Made by a program: the position numbers and the translations under genes. The notes beneath the pieces were generated by a model, which saw nothing but the letters and a program-made list of their open reading frames with translations, searched no databases and was not told where the DNA came from. From positions 1,101,501-1,165,500 of the forward strand of contig JAJTWR010000299.1 of the NCBI GenBank assembly GCA_021613335.1: a DNA stretch of 64,000 nt. The letters are read 5' to 3'. Positions 19,731 to 32,500 of this stretch are shown piece after piece; the first letter of the stretch is position 1; every line of letters begins with the position of its first letter. This DNA is from Whitmania pigra (Eukaryota; Annelida; Clitellata; Hirudinida; Haemopidae).

Positions 19731-20845
19731 TTTCGTGGATTCTCAAACGATAACGTATGTTTCTAAGAAGAAATAAGTAGAAGATATAAATTACGACATG
19801 CAAACGTAAGCAATACACAATTGTCGTGGCATTAATAAATGAATGCTAGACTGCTTGGTTGATACAAGCCAATCGTGAAATGTCCTTAGCTTCGCCGCAT
19901 TTGTTTCAAAACATTCTTATCAGAATCCAACATAAGCACCAATTCCAGAATAAGTAAACAAAACTCAATATCTCACATTAATAATCGTATGTTAACTCAG
20001 TAGGACGTTAAATGACGTAGACATAATATCAAATGCAAGAATAGTTGGTCAAGGCATATGAGCAAAAAACGTTACTTTACGTATGTGTCTCGGCAAACCC
20101 AGGTAATTTCATGCCTGGAAGGAAGTTGATGTTTTTTTCATAAGAGTAGAAGAAATACGACATGATTCGGAAAGGTTCTTAACACGACAAAAATTAAACA
20201 TGCCTCACCCATTTAAAGAAAAAAAACATCCAAAACGTTTCCATCACAGTCTCGACCAGTGCTTCACACTATCTCAAAATATGACATCACATTGTACTTT
20301 CAACATATTCAATAAAAGCATTATATTTCGTTATATTTAGAAAATATTATAGCAAGTTATCCTTAAGTCAAAACAGATCTTACACAATAATAAATAGTCA
20401 ATTCCTATTCATAAATTTTGCCCCAATTTCAGATTGAAATAATGTTGTAAGTGCTAGTATATCTACAACTTTACCTACTCTGTAATATCTTTGGTCAGCT
20501 GTTTTAATCTCCATCAATAGATATTCCGTACATACTTATTTTCAGAAAAGCGGTTCAAAATCGGGCACTAATAAATTATTGTCTCTTGCCGAATAATCTA
20601 CGATGTCACCTTATGTGCATGCTTTCATCAAATTCGCATCATTTCAAAAGTTTTTGAGCAGGTTTTGGTTTTGCTCAGCAAATAAATATGGGATAAAGAA
20701 ATTATATGTTCGAACCCTTTTGGCAAACGTGAATTACAGTCTTTCTTCTTGTTTATTTCTCTTATTGCATTAACTTATTTAACTAAAACTTAAGAAGCAT
20801 TTATTTTCATTGAAATATAATAAATATTGTTAGCCATATCCGAGG
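19731..20845. other. Intergenic region between divergent genes
   Basis: Separates the minus-strand membrane-protein gene from the plus-strand RMDN1-like gene, so both promoters should lie here. I see no coding signal, structured RNA or repeat. Confidence 0.5.
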
Positions 20846-22154
20846 ATGCTCTGTCTTGCTAGCGTTGCACCATTGTCTCACATTTTTGTGGAGAAAGGTA
20901 ATATTATTAATTACTACATTTTGTATGGAGCATAATCGTCAAAAACATTTTTAAGGTGAAGATAAACTAGAAATTAATGAACCAAAGACCAACATAAACC
21001 AAACTCCTACTCTTAATGAAATACTTACAAAAGCAGATGAGCTTTACATGAACAATGAGGTTGACTTGTTATATGAGTACCTAAGTCAATTCAAAGAAAG
21101 TGGCGAGGCTGAGATATTGTGGCGAATTGCAAGGGCATTTTGTGACAAAGCCAAACTGGTTTCAGATGTTGATATTAAGAAGCGACTGATTCAAGAAGCA
21201 TTTTCTTTTGCTGAATCAGGTTTGAGAGTTGGAGAAAACAATTTTGCTTGTCATAAAGTACATTTATCAATTTATTACCTAAAATACTTTCATCAATTAA
21301 AACAGCATCTGTAACATATTTTTAGTGGTATGCCATCTTGCTTGATTATGTTGGTGAGTTTCAAGGAACAACGGAAAGGCTTCTGAAAGCTTTTGAGATA
21401 AAAAAACATTTCTTGGTATATATATCTTTAATTTAGTTTGTTAATTCATTTAATATATTATTTCAGTGACAGAATGAATGTCATATTTATTAATATGTTT
21501 TTAGAGAGCAATTGAACTAAATGGCAAAGATGCAACCTCTGTTCATTTGTTAGGTTATTGGTAAGACACTGTTTTTTACATTCTAATTTGATATAAAATG
21601 AATAACTAGTTAATTGTTATTTAAGTTTTGTTGATTCTGTAAATCATCATTTTGTAAAAATTTGTCAGGTGTTTTGTGTTTGCGGATCTTTCTTGGTACC
21701 AAAGGAAGCTTGCTTCCCTTCTGTTCACCTCTCCTCCTTCTTCAACTTATCAAGAAGTACAACACTTTATCTATTGCTGCATGTTATTTACAATTTAATT
21801 TTTTTTTAATTTCAGGCATTAAATCACTTTTTGATGGCAGAAGAAAGTATTTATTACATTTTTTAAATAATTTTCATTACTAATTTCTCACTTTTCAGTT
21901 GAAGAAGGATTTTATAGCATGAATTTATTAATGATTGGAAAAACATACCTAAGGCTGAAAGAAAAGGAACTTGCCAGGAAATACCTTTTAAAAACTGTTG
22001 CATGTAATCCTAAAACTGAAGATGACAAGAAAGTAATGAGAATGACTTGTGCAGTTGAACCATACTGAAGCTTTTGATGTGATTTGGCAAACTAATTAGT
22101 AAATTTGTATTGTAGGCAATTTTGGAAGCCACTATTTTGCTAAAGTCTTTGTAA
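20846..22154 (+). CDS. Regulator of microtubule dynamics 1-like (RMDN/FAM82 family)
   Basis: Exons 20,846-20,897, 20,956-21,259, ~21,326-21,415, ~21,505-21,560, ~21,669-21,758, ~21,815-21,846, ~21,899-22,031 and 22,118-22,154; the phases agree. The protein follows the RMDN family in order: ADELYMNNEVDLLYEYLSQF, EILWRIARAFCDKA, AFSFAESGL, WYAILLDYVGEF, AIELNGKDATSVHLLGYWCF, FADLSWYQRKLASLLFTSPP, and MNLLMIGKTYLRLKEKELARKYL. These are TPR-like helical repeats. Family members associate with microtubules and, for RMDN3, with mitochondria-ER contacts. The predicted product is about 265 aa with no N-terminal membrane anchor, like the short RMDN1 form, and ends directly after the last repeat. Confidence 0.9.
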
Positions 22155-23592
22155 AACCTTCCCTCAAACTCTGATTATGACATGTGAAATTAATGAGGCT
22201 GATGAGTACTAAGTGGATCAATGAGGATATCATTGCTATTAATTGTTATAACAGAATATTTTATAGATTGGTTAATGTTATTTATAATGTTCTGGAATAT
22301 ATTCCTGCATTATAGATCATTGTAATCAAGGGTTATTAAATTGTGTTATTTAACTTTATTTTGAAACATATCTCTTTGACCTGCAAATCTAGCAAAAGAC
22401 TTAAAGACTTTGAAAAGCAGGTTACAAGTATGTACAAAAGGTTAATACATGTGACTAGGATGGATTATATTGCTAAAGCATAGGACTTCCAATAAAGAAT
22501 TGCACTAGAACCTCATCAAATACCCATTAGCTAAAATAATATAATATCTAAATAATATAAAATGATATCTAAAGCTGTGCGAAGATCTGTCCCACATTTT
22601 GTAATGCTGAAATGATATCCTTGCAAATTAGCCGATTATTCCATTACTATATTATTAGTGTAATATTTGAGTTTATTTTTTTAAATTGAATTGAATTTTT
22701 TGTTATTAGAAATTGTTATCAATTTATATAGTCTAAATGATATGCATTATTTTTTCATGTTCTTTTTAGTATGTAGGAATTCGAACTAGAATTAGGTACT
22801 TTATACTTAACTTCTAGATTTCAGGTTTTTTTAGCAGTAATTCCTCAAAATGTTTAAAATTTTATGGCAACATTGAATTAAAACAAAATTGGAATCTAAA
22901 TATAAAGCGCATCATTAGAACAATAATTAAGATGCGTAAATAAATGTTAATTATACCTTAATATAGATGGACATAATAAACGGGCAATAATATATTTATC
23001 TTTGTGCAATATAAATGTTGTTTTTTTCGTTTGCTACTGTCTTATTTGGAAGAACAAATGAATAAATCATTAGATAACATTCCACCCTTGCGGGACCGTA
23101 TAGTGTTCACCAGAATTTGTTGACAGGCCTATCGCAAGCCGAGTGAGGTATGTCTGATGGGACCTTACTCATAATTCTGCGTCTTGGAATTATTAAAAAA
23201 TCTACTATTTCGCTTACTCAGAAACACCGCAATACGATCAGGCTTTCAAAATTTCGTAGTTTAGATTGACCAAAAGCAAGTTCGGACTTATTTGGACTTC
23301 AGTTTCATTCCGATTAAAATGTTATGGTCTTGCTGCTTGATAAATATTTAGAATCTTTCCCCATTGGATTATTTCTTCAAGTCACTACCATGATTTAAAT
23401 AATTACCTAGATATTGATTTTAATTTTGTTTAGGAACCTGCAACTCTAGTCAATCTTGGGGTTTCTATGGGCTATAATTCTGGATATGCATTTGGTTGAT
23501 TACATAAACTGAAGGTACAAGAGTGCTTGTAGGCCTTTAACCATAATGCATTAATAAGAATACTTTTCTAGATAGACATCACAAAATTAACA
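22155..23592. other. Intergenic region upstream of Piezo
   Basis: 3' flank of the RMDN1-like gene and presumed 5' flank or untranslated exon of Piezo. A possible acceptor (TTTTGTTTAG) at about 23,433 could mark a non-coding 5' exon. No other feature recognised. Confidence 0.5.
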
Positions 23593-26500
23593 ATGGCCAC
23601 ACTCACCCAGGAATGGATATGTTTTATCTTGTTTAGGTTTGCCATGCCTACAGTGTTTTTGGCAGGTTGGTTTTTTAATTAATTGCAACAATTAGTGTTT
23701 GAAATAGTGAAACATTGTCAATATCATATAGTATTTCAATTTAAGCAAAGTAATTTCAGTATTGTATTGATCATGATTAATGTCAATTTGATTTAACTAG
23801 CTTAAATTATTTTTACAGCTACAATATTTCGTTTCAACATATTCTCTCTCACTTATGGATTCCTCATGCTAGTTAATGCTTTCCTATCAAGACCAACTTT
23901 TTTCTCAATGACAAGTTAGTGATAACCAGCAGATTTGTCATCTAATGGAGTTTCAACTACTGAAATTCATTTACAGGAGGCATGACTGGGAAGTACCTCA
24001 TGGTGGCAATGGTTTTAACCAGCATTACTCTTCTGTCTCAATCAGTCTTTCAGATATATGCTGCAGTCACTCTCAAACAGCATGCACAATCTTATGAAGG
24101 AGCAATTGCGCTAGAAACTCCTGAAGAATCTTTGGACTTCCTTGGTAGTGATGTGCTTGGGAATTTGTCTGATGTCAACCGTGATGAAAACTACAATCCG
24201 ACCTTTAAAGAAATGCTGGAAGATTCTTTGTTTGAGAATAAAACCATCACTAGTGTTGGAAACTGTGAGTAGTTGCTATGACTAATAGTTACTAATTGGG
24301 CTACATTTCAGCACATCATGTTATCCACCTAATTGGATATTCAAGTAGTTGACATACTTATGTGGTTAGGTAATTATGCATAATAGTTGCTATTTTGAAG
24401 CAATTAACTTCAATTATTCTGGCTCTTAAGTTTTGCTTATCACACCTCAAAAGTATGTAATCTAAACATAAATATTTGCAATTTCTTTTATTTAGTTGTA
24501 AATATAAAAAATAAATTGTGTCTAAGTCTTATTAGACAAACCAGGAAGTCTGTCAGAGGAGTGCACAATAGTAACATTAACAACGGCTATTAAATATTTT
24601 CAGGCACACTTCTTGACAGCATACTGGACCAAGTAGGACTTCAAAGGTACTCTTTGTTGTTGTTATTGGTCGTTCATGTTGAATGTTTTGCTTAATATAA
24701 CTTTAGGATTCAGCACAACAATGCTCTGAACGTCATCAGGATTCTTTGTCCTGACGTTGCATCATTTCTAGTCACCCTGGCCTGTCTTTGGTGCTGCCAA
24801 GCATGGCTCTCAAAACCCTCGATTTTCCGACCGTCTTATGCCCGAGCCATCGACGAACAGATCTGCAAATGTGCCAACATCATCTCTCTTTACCTTGGCA
24901 ATTCTACCCTTGTTGGTCTCATAGCAACAGCTGGAATACTCTGCCCTTCTCTGATAAATCTGGTCTACTTTTTGGTTTTCATTCTTTCTATGACCATGTG
25001 GTCTTTGGTTATCAATCATAGTCTCCAGCTGCTGTGGTTTCAGAGAATTCGTTACTTCTCTGCCAGCTATGCAGCTCTGCATCTCCTCGTCATATATCTG
25101 AGGCAGTTCCCGAAGGTCAATGAATTTTGGGGGATGCACATCTCCGAGGGCAGCCTTTGTGATAGGTAATTTGTTGACTACCTTTCGATGACAACTCAAT
25201 TTCAGAGAAGCGTAAATGCAAGTTTTTGTGCTTACGTGCAATTGTTTTACCATTCGATTTGCTGGTACTAGCCAGTGCTAATAACTCAGTCAATAATAAA
25301 TCATTATCGGATAGATTGCTGGGGGTGACGAGATTCACCTCGGTGTCTAATGGATGTGGAGAACCTCAATTTATCAACCTGAGGAATGATCTTCCTCCCC
25401 TGAGATACGTCCATGTGGTAGTCCTGGTGTTGCTGTACTTTGTACTTGCTTCTGAAATTAGAAGATGGATGCTAAAGGTAAGAAGCATGAATGGATGTTC
25501 GGGCTTAGTTTTTCTCATCATGGTTATGATGCTCATGTGGTTACTAATGTTACATTAGTGTTATAGGATCAAACTAATTTTCTCATAAACTTGGTTTTCT
25601 ATTTAAGTCATACATTCGAAGCCATTCTCCACATTCACTAAGCTTTAATGCAATTGGAGGGAGAATGCCAATGAGAGTCAATTTTGTAAACAATAGTGAT
25701 GATGATGATGACAATGGTGAAGCTCTACATGCGTTTGCAGATAGTTTTAACAGATTCAGAACAGAATCAAATAGAGATTGACAAAAATTATTAATTTGAC
25801 TGGTTTGTTGATCTCCAAGATGCAAATAATTAGATAAAGCTGCTGACATCAAACACTTTCCTAAACTCTAAACTGTGGTTTTGGACCTAGTTCAAGAGAT
25901 GTTACGATGTCATATTATTGGCTGACTTAAAGCAACCATTCTGTAGCACATTTGTAAACATACGTCTAAACTATTCGCAGATGAAATTCCTCACAATCAG
26001 AAATGTCGTCAATGTAAACAGTATTCATCAAAAGATTTTGTTGAAGGGAGATGCTGAAGAGGTGAGAGTATAAATCGAACTCTGGTGTGACTGTGAGTGA
26101 TACATTTTAAATACAAAAAGGCTATTATAATCATTTGATGTGTTCATTATTAATTACTGTTAATTTCTTTTTGAAACTGCTTTCACCTGACCTTGCTGTA
26201 ACTGTCTCGTTGAAATGTTTTTATTTTAATCAATATAAATTTAATCAATGTCTACTGTCTGTCTAAGATGTTAGCTTTCGTAGACTTAAAATCTGATGAT
26301 TCATCACCCACATAAAAATAGAGCCAATTACACAAAGATTGATCAAAAGTAGAAAGTATAACCTCATCATAACAAATGAAGATGAAAAATGAATTGGCCT
26401 CTCAGATTTGAAAGCTTTTGTAACGGTGTATGTGTCAAGTGCAGACATAGTATAAACACGATAAAACCAGCTCGCTTAAGCACTATTGTTTAAGTAACAT

Positions 26501-29500
26501 CACATCAAAGCTACAGCGGTACAATTATCTTTGCAATCAGTTGAGGAGGGAGGGCAGCAGACACCTGTTGAGTAATTTAGACTCAAATTGCTTCGTTACG
26601 CTGCTCTCTGAACCACGTAAAAAATCTGAAAGTTTTTTAATGGCCTCGTTTCTGGTGGTTTTTGTTTTTTCCAATTTGAGCTGTTTTCAGAATGTAGAGC
26701 TTATTTGACATTCAAATGATTACATTTACATGGCCCATTTGTTGGACACCCATTAATTTGAGTGGAAAATGATTTGTCAGATGGATGGGTTTGAAAACCA
26801 TTATGAATGAATTCTTAAAAAATCACAGAACATTGTAACAACATCAACTGCAAACTATTAATTTTTGAGACCCCATTGGAAATCTTGGAAGTACTTTGGG
26901 ATCCTTATTTCTCATTTTATAAACTGATTGTATGGTAACCTATTTTCGAATGGCTTGTTAGTTCATCCAAGATTAGAAATCTAGACCACATGAGCAGATC
27001 ATGGCCTTTATCACGCATTCATCCAATGCGCGCCCAAATGAGATTTCATTTGTCTAGCTCTGTCTAGATTGCTGTTTTAGACATCAGCAATTATTTTGTT
27101 GTCACTGCCAAAACAACTCTTTCTTAATTGTCAATGTTTTTTGTTATTGTGTCTTTCAACAAATGATTCTATGCACATGGCACCCTAATAACTATTATTA
27201 CTGTTGTTTATCATCATTATTACCATTATCATCATCATCATCATTACCATTATTATCATCATTATTATCATCATTATTATCATGATTTAAGAGAAAATAA
27301 TTTGACCAAAGTGAATCCTAGTCAAGTTGCAAAATTATTCTCCAGCCTTATGTGTCTGGAAATGACGGTACCCTCGGATCAACATCGAAGACATCCAACC
27401 GTGGATCCATTGGTTCTGTGGGTTTTGACACTCTGGTGCCATTCCCAAATGTCGATCCAAACAGGAACCAGACCCCTGGATCATTCAGCTCCTTCTACGC
27501 ATTCAAGGAATACGCTCTCAAACAGAGCTACATTGGAACTCTTATTGTGATGATGGTGAGCTCATTGGCTTGAGATACATCTATTTTGTATCCTATGATT
27601 GAAATCGGTTTAATAATGAGTCTCCTTATTTCCAGGTTTGGAGTATCACCTACCACAGCTGGTTGACATTTGTTCTGCTCCTTGGTGCTTGCATCATTTG
27701 GGTGATGCCTTTGAAACGTGCTCTTTGTCTCAAGTTCTCTCCAATTATTCTTTTCTATGCCATCGGACTTCTCATGCTGCAGTACATATACGGACTCGAT
27801 TTGACCAATCAGGAGTTGCCGTCCGCACTCAAGAATGGCTTTGAACTCAGAGATATTGGACTGGTAAAATATGCAAATCCAGCAGGTCCTCTTGCTATCA
27901 AGGTTGTTGTTCAGGCATGGTGTTATTCTCAGAATGTTTAGTCAACGCATTTGATGATGAAGCAAGTTGCTTTTGTGTAACATGAATTGCTTACTTCCTG
28001 CAGGGATTTAATTGCTTGTTTCGCTTTGCAAATCATTTAAACATTTCTATTGGCTTTTATTTGAAAGACTTTTCTATTTAACTGTTTTCTACCTGCAATT
28101 TAGCTCATGTTCACGTGTGTGTTTTGGCTGACCCTGAGGCACTCACAGGAGAGGAAGTGTGGATTGAGACAGCAGGACAATGAGATCACCATGGAAGCAT
28201 TTGGAATGCACAAAAGATCACAACAACTCAGTGAGTTTTTAGCATTTAATTGCTGCTTGTTGTAGGATAATAAGGTTTGAAAAGCTAGTTCTGGTTTTAT
28301 TATTATCATTAACTGTGTAATGCTTGCTCATCAGATGTCAAATTAAATGCAAATAGTGTGAAGTTTGAACTTGCAAATATAATTTGTTTTAGCACGTGTA
28401 ATTGCTTTTTCAGCTCATTCACAGAGCCATGAGAGTGACTTGATTTGGAACGTTGGTTAGTGCATTATTATTATTATTATTGTTGTTGTTATTATTATTA
28501 TTAGCATTATTATCATTATTATTGTTATATTATTGTTATTGTCGTCATCATCATCACCACTATCATTTTAATCAGTTACCATCATCCCATTCAATTGATT
28601 TCCATTGATCAAAGAGTCAATTGTGCAAACATTCAGGCCGCTGGATATGGCACACCATGTGCAAATACTGGATTTTCGCGTGTGCCGGTTTGTTCCTCTT
28701 CATCTCACTGCAGGAAGCTGTTGTTTTCAGACTCATCTACATGACCATGTTCCTCTACTTTGTCATCACCTTCCAGGTTCATCCCTGATTAAGTTCATAC
28801 ATGGCAGAGATGATGATGGCTGTGGGCGGTGATAATCATAAATAATGATGCTATGCTAACTACTTTGTGATGATTATGCTACTGTTAATCCAAGTCTGCA
28901 ACTGTATTGCATGCTAATTCCTTTCTTTTGGAAATGGAAACACAGGTGAGTTACAAGTTCTGGAGGATGTCAATACAGGTGTTTTGGTGGGTGGTCATCT
29001 TGTATTCCATGGGCGTGCTCACCTGCATCTACACTTTCCAGTTCAAAGGATTTCCCGATCACTGGAAGTACATCACAGGGATGTCGGATCAGATGTTGGT
29101 TTTTCCAGTCTAGCCTATTATTAAATTATCTGCAGTAATTAAAAGTTTTCTTTTAAATTTTGCTACCCCAAAATTCTGTTTTGATTTCAGGCTTTTGAAT
29201 TTGGGACTGAAAACCATTGACACCACTGAGCTGTTTATTGATCTTTTGACCCCAACTTCATTCCTCATTGTTGTCAGCATCCAGCTACATTATTTTCAGA
29301 AGGATTTTCTCAAAATGAGTGACCTGAATAGATTCAAGTAAGGCACGGAATGTAGTTTTAATATTAATGTGGATTTGTTAATAGGCTAACTAGCATTTTA
29401 ACTATGTTGGTTAGATGACCTCAAAATTGTATTTTTAATTTTTTAAATTTGTATTTGTAATTATTTCATCCCGATATTATGATGTCTTGCATTACATCTA

Positions 29501-32500
29501 TGCCTTGTATATTGCATGCTCGATGTGCAATCGTTACTTCATCCTTAAATATCTACGCATCACATTGAAATAGGCAGCCTCTGAAATTCTTACTCCTCAA
29601 GTCACGACATCATTTGCAGATCCATGGGAGTAGTCAGTCCAATAGAAGGAGCAGACACCATCGAGCCCTCAGCCCTTGCAGGCAGGAGAGGTGGTTAAGT
29701 TGTACTCAACGATACTTCTTTAGTCCATGTCCATTTTGCGATGATTGTTCTGTCACTGAATTTAAGAATAGCTCACTGCTAAGTTATTCCTTGTTTAGCT
29801 TCTGCAATCATTGAGCTTGATTGTTATCTATCACAAAAATAATTTGCATATTTTGCTACTTCCAGGTATTTCACAATTAAATTGGTTAATATTTCTAACT
29901 TGGCACTGCATTAAAATACCTCAAAATGTTCGGATCTAAGATGATGATTTATTTAGTTGAACATTGAAAATATTTTTTATAGCAAGAATGCATTCCAGAA
30001 GACTTGGTGTGGTTAGGTTGAGTTAGTAACAAAATAATTGACCATTGGCTCTTTACCTCAGCCTATAGCTTCCAACTCAACCAATCAAATCCTGAATATC
30101 CACCCCTCTCTGCTCTTTGCATCCTCCACCAATGTGCTCTAAATCCAATTACTTTTCAGTGCTTACACCTTTAATCGACCTATTATCCCCAGTTCATATT
30201 GCTTGTAAAGTTTGCTTTAGAACTTTTTCTGCAGCCGACCTAGATGGAAACGCATCTAGTTAATTGATAACCAAATTTCATTCGTGTTTATCATTTCTAT
30301 GATTGGTGGTTTGTTCCTGGAGTTTAAAAAACAATTCTGATTAGGATTTCACGATTTGAAAGTCAAATTATCTTAGAAAAGGATGTTGTTCTTATTATTC
30401 TCTCATTGTTTGCGGTTCACTTTGGTTTGTTTGTTAAAGTTGTTAACTCACGTAAATCAATTTTTCACTTTTTATGTAAATTTTAGTCTTAAAAATTAAA
30501 TATATTAGAACTAAGATAAATTGCTGTTATTATTGGAGATATCACCAGGAGAACATGTAAAACACATAATTTGTTAAGCTTATATTCTTTGGCTTTCCCA
30601 AAAGTAATATCTAATTTATTAAGCATTCATAAAATCTGTTGGCTATTAATAAAAATTTTAACAGATCAGCTTTTTGGCCTTTTTGGCTAAATAATTGCTG
30701 CTTCAAAAGCTGTAAAAGTATTGGCTACGAATGGCCTTACGTGCTTCTCAAAATCGGTTGCATGAAATCAAAGTGAAAAAATTGTTAATCTAGCAATTTT
30801 GAAACTTTCCAGGTAAGAAAGACAGGATCCTGGTGTTGTGCACTTACCTTTGGAACAAGGCTTACGCCTTCCTCAACCTGACCAGCGCCATCTTGTGGAG
30901 ATTTGTGGAAGTGCACATTTTCAAAGTCACCACATCTACCATCTTCATTTGCTGTGTCACGCAGGTAATCCTGTCTATTTATTACATTTCATTTACAAGC
31001 ATAGATTAATTGCAGTAATGTATGCAGTTAACTCATCCGATTTACAAGCTGGTTTATAAATAACTCATCTGATTTACAAGCTGATTTGCATCAGTAGTAG
31101 TGCATACTTTCAATAATTCTGTTCAGATCTCAGCTCTGAACACTCTCCTGGTTGTTGTTGTGGTCGTCCTGCTACCATTCCCTCGTCTGCACTCAGCCAT
31201 GCTGATCCTCGAGATGATTCTGGCATCTGCCATTCTCCTCTTCAAGATGATTTATCAGATGGACATCATAGTTGATGATCTCATGTCATCCAACTGTTCG
31301 CCTGTGGGTTATGTTTTATTATTTTGTATTATTTTATTTTACAGAAGATATTTTTTTTCGTGTTCTTTCTTAATTCTTGGACATCGAGGCGGACATTTCA
31401 GGCATAGACTGTGATAAATTAATAAAGAATAAAAATATCTACAAAGTAGAATAACATTGAAATCAAACAAACGTAGATTGATCGATAGCAAAGAGCTTCA
31501 AGTTTTTTTGTCTGTCCATCTGTCTGTTTTTGATCTCATTATTATTACTAACTAATGAGTTTGCATATGTTCTCCAAAGCTGAAACAAAGCGAAACTATT
31601 ACGTAACTACTCATTTTGAGAAGCTCTGTAATCGTGCATTAATCACTTAGTCACATGCTCATCTGCAGGTTGAAAACCCAATGAATGGAACTTTAAATAA
31701 CACTGACTTCATTGGAATCCACAAAGTCAAGGACATGGCTCGATATCTCATGGTCAGTTTTGTATTTTGTTTTGTATTTACACATTTTTTCGAGACAACG
31801 ATCAGATCATTTGTTTATAGCACCCCTTTCATAAGGGCCTTTCCTGACCTCAGGATGGCTTGCAAACAGAATATACACGATGAATGTTGCTGTTTATGGT
31901 TGCTAACTTGTCAATGACAACATTATTTGGCCTGTTTAAAAGACATTTACTTCATTTTAAAAATTGTTATTATTATAATTTAATAAACATCAAACATCAA
32001 CAAACATCCAGTTTAGCAAACAACTAACCTTAAAAATTACCATTAAGGCGGTGTTGATAGTTGATGCCATTAAAATCCTGCTCTGCCTTCAGATTTACAT
32101 CCTAATGATCCTAATGCTCGGCCTGGAGTCGGTGGTGCGTTACCATCAGGCCCAGCACTACAGACACCCAAACCACGAGAGGCCGAAGGATGGAATCGTC
32201 TTCATTGACATTAAGCGCATTCACGCAGACCAAGGACTGAAGCAGTGCTTCAAGTTCTTCGTAAATTACTCATTCTACAAATTTGGCAAGGAAGTGAGTA
32301 TGCTCCTTTTTTTTGGGGGATTATTGATGGTTTTAATATTATTAATGAATCAGTTTTAATTAGTCATTGAAAGGTTTCTAGTTAATGAAATCTCCAGTGC
32401 TTTGACACATTTAGTGTGATTTGATTATCTTGACTAAATAATGTTATAATTTGCCAAAATAACAAGACACTGTTAAGTAGCTATTGCAAAGAGTTTGCAT

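Noticed and set aside
20700..20722. GTTCGAACCC, a tRNA B-box-like string
   Set aside because: No A-box at the right distance upstream and no cloverleaf; the palindrome occurs by chance.
22195..22230. CTGATGAG motif suggesting a hammerhead ribozyme
   Set aside because: No matching GAAA core strand or closing stems at the required distance.
23090..23180. GC-richer patch upstream of Piezo considered as a promoter element or small RNA
   Set aside because: No stable hairpin or recognisable motif, and no repeat partner in the window.
25117..25338. Minus-strand frames opposite a Piezo exon that look like a separate basic protein
   Set aside because: The plus strand here is needed for Piezo, with an inferred 110-bp intron that reconciles the two Piezo frames. 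The antisense text matches nothing I recognise.
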